Assembly: GCA_904501935.1 (NCBI GenBank)
Contig: CAJGDA010000074.1
Location: 1-7,657, forward strand
Length of the DNA stretch: 7,657 nt
Direction: 5' to 3'
From: an uncultured Methanobrevibacter sp.
GTDB taxonomy: Archaea; Methanobacteriota; Methanobacteria; Methanobacteriales; Methanobacteriaceae
Shown: piece by piece, positions 1 through 5,481 of the stretch
How positions within the stretch are numbered: the first letter of the stretch is position 1
How the letters are laid out: each line of letters begins with the position of its first letter
Made by a program: the position numbers and the translations under genes
Notes under the pieces: generated by a model
The model's database searches: none
What the model was told of the DNA's origin: nothing
What the model saw: only the letters and a program-made list of their open reading frames with translations

Positions 1-84
1 GAGGAATGCAGTAAAGATTCTAAAGATTATACCAAAGAATGGGATATTGAAGGAGAAAAAGTAATTATTTCAATTAAAAATTAA
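1..84 (+). CDS. C-terminal end of an unidentified protein (partial)
   Basis: Reading frame 1 is open from the window edge to a TAA at 82-84 and gives 27 residues. The fragment is strongly charged (it starts EECSKDSKDYTKEW) and ends in a hydrophobic beta-strand-like stretch, VIISIKN. The stop lies only 10 bases before the purL ATG and no promoter or terminator fits in the gap, so the gene is probably the upstream member of the same transcription unit. The fragment is too short to assign a family. That it is coding at all is inferred from the open frame, the tight spacing and the plausible composition; a 27-codon open stretch could occur by chance. Confidence 0.5.
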   Translation, partial: EECSKDSKDYTKEWDIEGEKVIISIKN

Positions 85-94
85 GGGTGTTAAC

Positions 95-2233
95 ATGACT
101 TTAGCTGATTCTGAAATTGAATATATTGAAGGAATCCTTGGTAGGAAGATGAATGAATTAGAAGAAGGAATGCTTGATGTAATGTTTTCCGAGCATTGTT
201 CTTACAAAAGCAGTAGGCCATTTTTAAGGGCATTTCCTACTGAAGGAAAAAATATTATTTTAGGTCCAGGTGACGACGCAGGACTTGTTTCTGTAACAGA
301 TAAATATGCACTTGCTGTAGGTATGGAATCTCACAACCACCCATCAGCTATTGAACCATACGGTGGAGCAGGAACAGGTATTGGTGGTATTTTAAGAGAT
401 ATTATATCAATGGGAGCAATGCCTATCGCACTTTTGGATTCACTTAGATTTGGACCTTTAGAAGATGAAAAATCAAGATACTTATTTGAACATGTTGTAA
501 AAGGAATCTCCGATTATGGAAATCGTGTAGGGGTTCCAACCGTTGCAGGTGAAATTGAATTTGACGAATCTTTTAGAACAAATCCTCTTGTTAATGTAAT
601 GTGTGTGGGGCTTGTTGAAAAGGACAATATTGTTCGTGCACAGGCACCTAATATCGGTGATGTATTCCTTTTAATGGGTGGAACTACAGGTCGTGATGGA
701 ATTCACGGAGTAACATTTGCATCAGAAGAGTTAACCTCTGACTCAGAAACTGAAGACAGGCCGGCAGTGCAAGTGGCCGATCCATTCACTAAAAAAAGAG
801 TTTTAGAAGCTTCATTAGAAATCCTTGAAAAGATTAATGTCAGTGGTGTAAAGGATTTAGGTGGTGGAGGACTTACTTGTTGTATCTCAGAACTTGTAGA
901 TTCTTCAAATAATGGAGCATTAGTAGATTTGCGTGCAATTCCTTTAAGGGAAACCGGAATGACTCCATATGAAATCATGCTTTCCGAATCTCAAGAGAGA
1001 ATGGTATTTGTCATAAACCCTAGTGATGTTGAACTTGCTCAACAAATTTGCGATAAGCATGAAATAGTATCTTCAGTAATCGGTGAAGTCATTGACGGTG
1101 ATAATATGATTGTTTCAGATGAAGGTGAAGAAATTGCTAACTTGCCGACTATCTTACTTGCAGATCCTCCTTCAATTGATAGACCTACTGTTGAAATTCC
1201 AGAAGATACACAAAAAATTGAACTTAAAGAACCTGGAATTTATGAATCCTTACCAAAATTATTATCTTCTCCAAATATTGCTTCAAAAGAATGGGTTTAC
1301 AAACAATATGACCATGAAGTTCAAGTAAGAACTGTTGTAAAACCGGGTGATGATGCTGCAGTTTTAAGAATTGATGAAAATACTGCCATTGCGCTCACTA
1401 CAGATTCAAACACAATTCATACTAAATTATCTCCATTTGATGGAGGTGCAGGATGCGTTGCAGAAGCTATCAGAAATGTTATTTCAATGGGAGCAACTCC
1501 TTATGCTGTTGTAGACTGCTTAAACTTTGGAAATCCTGAAACTCCTGAAATCCTATGGCAATTCAAAACAGCCATTGAAGGAATGAGTCTTGTAGCTGAA
1601 AAATTCGATGCTCCTGTCATCAGTGGTAATGTAAGCTTTTATAATGAAACTGAAGGTATCAAAATCAATCCAACCCCTGCTGTAGGTGTAATTGGTGTTG
1701 AAGACATTAAGAACATCAGAACTATGGACTTTAAAAACGAAGGAGATAAAATCCTTTTAATTGGAAAAACCTATGATGAGTTAACCGGTTCAGAATACCA
1801 CAGAACCATTCATAATCTAGAAGTAGGAACAGCTCCAAGAATCAGAATTGATGAGGAATTTGCTAATGGTCAAACTGTTTTGAAACTAATCGATGAGGAT
1901 GTTAACAAAGATATCACTTCAGTTCACGACGTTTCAGCTGGAGGTATTGCTGTTGCAATTTCAGAAATGGTTATAAAATCAGGACTTGGATGTGAAGTTA
2001 ATTTGGTGGATGATGAACTAGATAAAATTCAATTGCTTTACTCAGAAAGTCATGGTAGATACATTTTAACTGTAAAAGCTGATGCAGTAGATGATATTTT
2101 AGCAAAAATAGATGTTGATGTTCAGGTAATTGGTGAAGTGAAAGGAACTTCATTGAATATTAACGGTCATGAATTTAGCTTTGAAGATTTAGATAATGCA
2201 TATCATGGTGTTATTGAACAATACATGGCATAA
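95..2233 (+). CDS. purL: Phosphoribosylformylglycinamidine synthase II (FGAM synthase large subunit)
   Basis: This cytoplasmic enzyme converts FGAR, ATP and glutamine-derived ammonia to FGAM, the fourth step of de novo purine synthesis. At 712 aa it is the stand-alone PurL form, which works with separate PurQ (glutaminase) and PurS subunits; neither is in this window. Both halves of the internally duplicated AIRS-like fold are visible. The first half has SEHCSYKSS (32-40, H34), a GPGDDAG nucleotide loop (57-63), ESHNHPSAIEPYGGAGTG (78-95), DLGGGGL (254-260) and SESQERM (297-303). The second half has PGDDAAV (417-423), FDGGAGCVAEAIR (448-460), HDVSAGGIAVAISEM (611-625) and SESHGRY (650-656). 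H34 and the HNH at 80-82 match the catalytic and substrate-binding positions of the family. The ATG follows a GGGTG ribosome-binding site at 85-89, and the N-terminus is the usual length. The gene is intact, with no frameshift. Confidence 0.97.
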   Translation: MTLADSEIEYIEGILGRKMNELEEGMLDVMFSEHCSYKSSRPFLRAFPTEGKNIILGPGDDAGLVSVTDKYALAVGMESHNHPSAIEPYGGAGTGIGGILRDIISMGAMPIALLDSLRFGPLEDEKSRYLFEHVVKGISDYGNRVGVPTVAGEIEFDESFRTNPLVNVMCVGLVEKDNIVRAQAPNIGDVFLLMGGTTGRDGIHGVTFASEELTSDSETEDRPAVQVADPFTKKRVLEASLEILEKINVSGVKDLGGGGLTCCISELVDSSNNGALVDLRAIPLRETGMTPYEIMLSESQERMVFVINPSDVELAQQICDKHEIVSSVIGEVIDGDNMIVSDEGEEIANLPTILLADPPSIDRPTVEIPEDTQKIELKEPGIYESLPKLLSSPNIASKEWVYKQYDHEVQVRTVVKPGDDAAVLRIDENTAIALTTDSNTIHTKLSPFDGGAGCVAEAIRNVISMGATPYAVVDCLNFGNPETPEILWQFKTAIEGMSLVAEKFDAPVISGNVSFYNETEGIKINPTPAVGVIGVEDIKNIRTMDFKNEGDKILLIGKTYDELTGSEYHRTIHNLEVGTAPRIRIDEEFANGQTVLKLIDEDVNKDITSVHDVSAGGIAVAISEMVIKSGLGCEVNLVDDELDKIQLLYSESHGRYILTVKADAVDDILAKIDVDVQVIGEVKGTSLNINGHEFSFEDLDNAYHGVIEQYMA

Positions 2234-2240
2234 CTGTTTT

Positions 2241-2245
2241 GGGAG
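2241..2245 (+). promoter_or_regulatory. Ribosome-binding site that sets the moeA start
   Basis: GGGAG lies 8 bases before ATG 2254. It falls inside the reading frame that would start from TTG 2239, so the longer version would contain its own ribosome-binding site as coding sequence. This favours the shorter, 405-residue protein. Confidence 0.7.
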
Positions 2246-2253
2246 TTTTAAAC

Positions 2254-3471
2254 ATGTTCTTATCTAAATTGGATTCTCTAAAAAATGCTCAAAAGCTGAT
2301 AAGCGATAATCAGAAATTTACGGATGTTGAGGAAATTTCTATTTACGATGCTCACAAAAGAGTTTTAGCCGAAGATATTATTGCATTTCATGATTCACCT
2401 CCATTTGATAAATCTGCGATGGATGGTTTTGCTGTTATTGCGGAGAATACATTTGGAGCATCACAATCACTTCCTAAAGAATTTAAGATAATCGACACAA
2501 TCGGCGCTGGAGATTTTTCAGATAAAACTGTTGGAGAAAATGAAGCTATTGTTATAGCTACTGGAGCTCCTATTCCTGATGGCGCTAATGCGGTTATAAT
2601 GAAAGAATACACAACTACTGATGGTGATGATTTAACAATATACTCTCAAGTAACTCCTGGAGAAAATATAAGCCCAAAATCTGAGGATATTAAAAAAGGC
2701 GAAAAGATTTTAGATAAAAACACTTTTATCAGATATCAGGAATTAGGTTTGATTGCTTCAGCAGGGTATGATGAGGTTAAAGTTTTCAAAAAACCAAGAG
2801 TTAAGGTTATTATAACAGGCAATGAATTGGTTGAGCCAACTAAAGAGGAAATTGATAAAGCTAAGATTATTAATTCTAATCAGTTTACTATTAAAGCAAT
2901 GATTGAGGACTCTGGTGCCATTGCAGAGATTGGTCATGCTGGAGACACATTTGATGAAGTAAAAGAAGCTATTTTAGAAGCTTCTAGAGAGTTTGATGTA
3001 ATCATGACAACTGGTGGAACAGCTATTAGTAAGGGGGATGTTGTCCTTGATGTAGTGGATGATATCGGTGAAATATTGTTCCATGGTGTGGCTATGAGGC
3101 CCGGTAAGCCAGCTGGTGCAGGAATTGTTAATGGCAAGATGATATTTACTTTTTCAGGTCAGCCTGTTGCAGCTATGGGTCAATTTGATGTTTTTGCAAG
3201 AAAATTTTTATTTGAAATGCAGGGAAGATCTTTTGATTTTCATATTGTTGAAAGGGAATCTCAACTAAAAGTTCCTTCTCAACTTGGAAGAACTGATTTC
3301 ATTCGCGCTGTCAGTGATGATGAGTATGCAAAACATGTTCTCAATAGAGGTTCTGGCATCATAAGGTCAATGGTTGAAGCGAACAGCTATATCATTATAG
3401 ATGAAAATGATGAAGGATATCAAAAGGGCGATATAGTTGACGTAGTCTTCTTTGATTCACTACTTTGGTAA
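2254..3471 (+). CDS. moeA: Molybdopterin molybdenumtransferase MoeA family protein
   Basis: MoeA-family proteins insert molybdate or tungstate into adenylylated molybdopterin in the cytoplasm; methanogens need this cofactor for formylmethanofuran dehydrogenase and formate dehydrogenase. From the chosen ATG the product is 405 aa, the normal length. It shows SAMDGFAV (54-61, D57), ATGAPIPDGANAV (102-114), PGENISPKSEDIKKGE (135-150), QELGLIASAG (162-171), then the MoCF/MogA-like domain with VIITGNELVEP (185-195, E191), TTGGTAISKGDVV (252-264, D262) and MRPGKPAGAG (281-290). The C-terminal beta-barrel domain IV runs from about 330 to 405. One deviation: the usual PGNP loop after GKP reads SGQP (301-304). 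A TTG five codons upstream (2239) is possible, but the GGGAG ribosome-binding site at 2241-2245 sits 8 bases before ATG 2254 and decides the start. The gene begins 20 bases after purL, so co-transcription is likely. Molybdenum versus tungsten cannot be told from the sequence. Confidence 0.92.
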   Translation: MFLSKLDSLKNAQKLISDNQKFTDVEEISIYDAHKRVLAEDIIAFHDSPPFDKSAMDGFAVIAENTFGASQSLPKEFKIIDTIGAGDFSDKTVGENEAIVIATGAPIPDGANAVIMKEYTTTDGDDLTIYSQVTPGENISPKSEDIKKGEKILDKNTFIRYQELGLIASAGYDEVKVFKKPRVKVIITGNELVEPTKEEIDKAKIINSNQFTIKAMIEDSGAIAEIGHAGDTFDEVKEAILEASREFDVIMTTGGTAISKGDVVLDVVDDIGEILFHGVAMRPGKPAGAGIVNGKMIFTFSGQPVAAMGQFDVFARKFLFEMQGRSFDFHIVERESQLKVPSQLGRTDFIRAVSDDEYAKHVLNRGSGIIRSMVEANSYIIIDENDEGYQKGDIVDVVFFDSLLW

Positions 3472-3487
3472 CTAATGGTGCATTTTA

Positions 3488-4618
3488 ATGAATGGTATTT
3501 ATTATTATTTGATAGCATTTGCTGTCATCTGGATATTGGTCGGAATTTTCCATAAAAGATTATCTGATTATGGAGTTGAGCTGGATTTTCCAGTCATAAT
3601 GTGGAAAACTCAAAGGCTTCGAGGACTGATATCTAGAATTTCTAATTTTTCACCTACATTCTGGCGATGGTACATGAATGTTGGAATTGTTGTAGCATTT
3701 ATCGCCATGATATTCATTACATGGACATTGGTTTCATCATTGCCATCGGTTTTTGAAACACCAACAGTTTCTATAGTAATTCCTGGTGTTGAAATGCCAG
3801 GTTCATCAATCTATATTCCGTTTTTCTATGGTTTGATAGCTCTGGCAACTGTTTTGATTGTTCATGAATTTTCGCATGGTATACAGGCCGTTGGAGAAAA
3901 TATATCAATCAAATCAATAGGATTACTGTTATTTATTATTCTTCCTGGAGCTTTTGTAGAGCCCGATGAAGATGAGCTTAAAAATGCCAAAAGGATTTCA
4001 AGGCTAAGGGTTTATGCGGCTGGTTCAATTGCAAATATTTCTTTGGCCATTATTGCAGTATTGCTTGTTTCATTAGTGTCTGCCGGAATCCCTCATTATT
4101 TTGCTGAAGATGGAATAGCTATTGACAGGATTGTTGAAGGCTCACCTTCTGATGGAATTTTAAAAGAGGGAATGGTTTTAAAAGCCATAGACAATCAAAA
4201 GATTAATGATTCTGCATCCTATGTCAATGCCGTAAGTTCATTTAAGCCGGGAGATAATGCAACGCTAACAACAGATCAGGGAACCTATACCCTGACTTTG
4301 GATAAAAATCCGAACAATGAATCCAGAGGATTTTTCGGAATTCAAGCAAACAAACATTTTAAATTAATAGACAATAGTTTAGGGCCTCTTCCTTGGGTAT
4401 TGTTTGAATTGGGCGAACTGTTCGAATGGGTGTTCATGCTGAATCTAGGAATCGGCTTGTTCAACCTGCTTCCAATCAAGCCATTGGATGGGGGACATAT
4501 GCTTGAGATTCTGTTAAGCTATAAGTTATCTGAAAAGCACTATAAACCAATTGTTAATTCATTATCTGTGGTCATGGCAATGATTATTGTATTCAGCCTT
4601 GTAGCTAGCTTTTTATAG
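3488..4618 (+). CDS. Membrane-embedded site-2 protease (peptidase M50) with PDZ domain
   Basis: This is a zinc intramembrane protease of the S2P/M50 family, which cleaves membrane-bound substrates within their transmembrane segments. The zinc site is the HEFSH motif at 126-130 (H126, E127, H130) inside a hydrophobic segment. The third ligand is expected at D334 in NLLPIKPLDGG (326-336), the second family signature. Hydrophobic segments lie near 3-21, 63-85, 111-135, 141-157, 178-200, 312-330 and 355-376. A soluble insert at about 208-290, with GSPSDGILKEGMVLKAIDNQKI (starting at 218), reads as one PDZ domain between the two active-site halves, the usual archaeal and RseP-like order. The 376 aa length is normal and all key residues are present. 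ATG 3488 follows GGTG (3477-3480) by 7 bases and lies 16 bases after the moeA stop, so it is probably the last gene of the purL-moeA unit. Its substrate is unknown; neighbours give no anti-sigma-like candidate. Confidence 0.93.
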   Translation: MNGIYYYLIAFAVIWILVGIFHKRLSDYGVELDFPVIMWKTQRLRGLISRISNFSPTFWRWYMNVGIVVAFIAMIFITWTLVSSLPSVFETPTVSIVIPGVEMPGSSIYIPFFYGLIALATVLIVHEFSHGIQAVGENISIKSIGLLLFIILPGAFVEPDEDELKNAKRISRLRVYAAGSIANISLAIIAVLLVSLVSAGIPHYFAEDGIAIDRIVEGSPSDGILKEGMVLKAIDNQKINDSASYVNAVSSFKPGDNATLTTDQGTYTLTLDKNPNNESRGFFGIQANKHFKLIDNSLGPLPWVLFELGELFEWVFMLNLGIGLFNLLPIKPLDGGHMLEILLSYKLSEKHYKPIVNSLSVVMAMIIVFSLVASFL

Positions 4619-4797
4619 TAGAATTACATATTGTAGGATTTTTTTTCACGGAAAATATGTGCATATAATTCTTCAGGTTATTTAATCAAATAGTGTAATG
4701 ACTATAGAAGATTTATTTAAATTATTTTCTTAAATAAGCTTTTATTTATTCATTCTTTCATGATTAAGATGTAATCAAGGACTTACTTTCAAAAAAC
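4619..4797. other. AT-rich spacer without a recognisable gene
   Basis: Between the protease stop and the TATA box ahead of the next gene I find no convincing reading frame on either strand. Besides the T-run there is an all-A/T inverted repeat, TTATTTAA at 4713-4720 and TTAAATAA at 4730-4737 with a 9-base loop. It is followed by a T-rich stretch and could form a weak second terminator hairpin, but A/T-only repeats are common in such DNA. Confidence 0.5.
4639..4646 (+). terminator. Oligo-T terminator after the protease gene
   Basis: Eight consecutive T residues begin 20 bases after the protease TAG stop, with no strong hairpin before them. Archaeal RNA polymerase typically terminates at such U-tracts, so this likely ends the purL-moeA-protease transcript. 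The assignment rests on position and composition only. Confidence 0.5.
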
Positions 4798-4807
4798 TTT
4801 ATATATA
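4791..4807 (+). promoter_or_regulatory. Archaeal promoter (BRE plus TATA box) for the small secreted protein
   Basis: An A-rich BRE-like stretch (AAAAAAC, 4791-4797) directly precedes TTTATATATA (4798-4807), a near-ideal archaeal TATA box. By usual spacing transcription should begin around 4828-4835, leaving a leader of roughly 55-60 bases before ATG 4889. The gene downstream is the first after a probable terminator, which fits an independent promoter. Confidence 0.7.
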
Positions 4808-4836
4808 GGTTCTAATATTATTATTTGTGTATAGAA

Positions 4837-4855
4837 TTGATTTTTAAAAAATCAA
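4837..4855. repeat. Perfect 9-bp inverted repeat, candidate operator
   Basis: TTGATTTTT (4837-4845) and AAAAATCAA (4847-4855) are exact reverse complements separated by a single A. The palindrome is centred about 40 bases downstream of the TATA box centre, at or just after the expected transcription start. A symmetric site there is suited to a dimeric repressor blocking initiation. A short RNA hairpin is less likely, because a one-base loop cannot form without opening several pairs. The regulatory role is inferred; only the symmetry and position are seen. Confidence 0.4.
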
Positions 4856-4877
4856 GCAAGGATTAATAATTGACTTT

Positions 4878-4885
4878 GAGGTGAT
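4878..4885 (+). promoter_or_regulatory. Strong Shine-Dalgarno sequence
   Basis: GAGGTGAT is an eight-base match to the complement of the conserved 16S rRNA 3' end and lies 3 bases before ATG 4889. It is the strongest ribosome-binding site in the window and suggests efficient translation of the small secreted protein. Confidence 0.85.
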
Positions 4886-4888
4886 GAT

Positions 4889-5371
4889 ATGGATTTTAGA
4901 AATGTATTATTCCTACTGGTCATTTCTTTACTTTTATTTGGTACTGCTTGTGCGCAAAAGACTGTAAATGATTTTAAAGTAGATGAATCTTATGAACAGG
5001 CATATGATGGAAATTATCATTCATTGTATATAAATGAAAAGCAATTATCTGGAATTGCTATTTACAGATACCTGTCATTTGAAGTTGATGATAACAGTAA
5101 TATTGGTAATGATTTAGTTCATGATGACGGCAAAGATTATCTAATTTGTGATGAAGGCAATATTACAGTAGCTAAAAATCCAGATAAAACTGTCAATTTC
5201 ACCGATAAGGATTACGCAGAACACGGTATTGCTGAATTAGTAAGCTGTGATGGTGAACAGTTTGTTGTTGTATTTTGGGCAAAGGACATTAGCGGTATAA
5301 AGGATTCAGATTTAATCTCCGAATTAAATCAATTTAATAAGGATAATAACGTTAAAGCTATTGCTTTCTGA
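4889..5371 (+). CDS. Small secreted protein of unknown function
   Basis: I do not recognise the family. The 160 aa product starts with a typical Sec signal peptide: a basic residue at R4, a hydrophobic core at 6-18 (VLFLLVISLLLFG) and a likely cut after ACA at 20-22. The mature part of about 138 residues is acidic, rich in D, E, N and Y, and predicted from its alternating pattern to be mixed alpha/beta. It holds two cysteines, C87 and C120, which could form one disulfide. There is no C-terminal membrane anchor, so it is probably released or held at the wall by other contacts. C21 is not in a convincing lipobox (GTAC), so a lipoprotein is less likely. The gene has its own TATA box, a palindrome near the expected transcription start, a near-perfect ribosome-binding site and a T-rich terminator, so it is probably transcribed alone and well expressed. 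Confidence 0.8.
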   Translation: MDFRNVLFLLVISLLLFGTACAQKTVNDFKVDESYEQAYDGNYHSLYINEKQLSGIAIYRYLSFEVDDNSNIGNDLVHDDGKDYLICDEGNITVAKNPDKTVNFTDKDYAEHGIAELVSCDGEQFVVVFWAKDISGIKDSDLISELNQFNKDNNVKAIAF

Positions 5372-5379
5372 ATATCCTA

Positions 5380-5401
5380 TTTTTACTATTTTTTTATTTT
5401 T
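5380..5401 (+). terminator. T-rich terminator after the small secreted protein
   Basis: Three T-runs (5, 7 and 5 bases, at 5380-5384, 5389-5395 and 5397-5401) follow the TGA stop at 5369-5371 by 8 bases. This is a typical archaeal U-tract terminator without an obvious GC-rich hairpin. Confidence 0.55.
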
Positions 5402-5420
5402 ATAAATTTTCATAAATTTT
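5402..5420. repeat. Tandem ATAAATTTT direct repeat in the adhesin promoter region
   Basis: The nonamer ATAAATTTT occurs at 5402-5410 and again at 5412-5420, a period of 10 bases, or about one helical turn. The first copy is part of TTTATAAATTT (5399-5409), which could serve as a TATA box. The pair could be a regulator or TBP site, or simply low-complexity A/T sequence. Confidence 0.35.
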
Positions 5421-5430
5421 AGTTTTTAAG

Positions 5431-5441
5431 TTAAATATTTA
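5431..5441 (+). promoter_or_regulatory. Possible TATA box for the adhesin-like gene
   Basis: TTAAATATTTA lies 39 bases before the ribosome-binding site at 5470-5475, which would give transcription start near 5460 and a short leader. TTTATAAATTT at 5399-5409 is an alternative about 30 bases further upstream and would give a longer leader. The region is so A/T-rich that neither can be preferred strongly. Confidence 0.3.
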
Positions 5442-5469
5442 TTTGAAAATTGACATAGTATTCTATGAA

Positions 5470-5475
5470 GGGGGT
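5470..5475 (+). promoter_or_regulatory. Ribosome-binding site pointing to a CTG start
   Basis: GGGGGT is the only purine-rich ribosome-binding candidate upstream of the adhesin-like gene. It ends 6 bases before CTG 5482, which is normal spacing in this window (3-8 bases for the other genes). It would be useless for the in-frame TTG at 5443, which is upstream of it, and too far from the in-frame ATG at 5521. Confidence 0.55.
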
Positions 5476-5481
5476 TATCTT

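Noticed and set aside
703..978. Reverse-strand open frame of 91 codons within purL
   Set aside because: It lies entirely opposite highly conserved purL motifs, has no recognisable protein pattern or ribosome-binding site, and is explained as a mirror of purL codon use. The same holds for reverse-strand frames at 2388-2612 and 2934-3137 in moeA.
1110..1328. Second forward-strand frame of 72 codons within purL
   Set aside because: It overlaps intact purL in another frame and its composition (runs of L, Q and K) is typical of an out-of-frame reading of AT-rich DNA.
2239..2253. TTG start for moeA, adding MGVLN
   Set aside because: The GGGAG ribosome-binding site for ATG 2254 lies inside this extension, and no ribosome-binding site precedes TTG 2239, which is only 5 bases past the purL stop.
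4698..4733. Mini-gene encoding MTIEDLFKLFS
   Set aside because: Eleven codons with no ribosome-binding site or promoter; such a frame is expected by chance in AT-rich spacer DNA.
4713..4737. Hairpin terminator in the spacer
   Set aside because: The eight-pair stem contains only A-T pairs and a 9-base loop, so it is weak and expected by chance; the T-run at 4639-4646 is the better terminator.
4889..4954. Lipoprotein signal on the small secreted protein
   Set aside because: C21 is preceded by GTA rather than an LxG/A-type lipobox, and ACA at 20-22 gives an ordinary signal peptidase I site.
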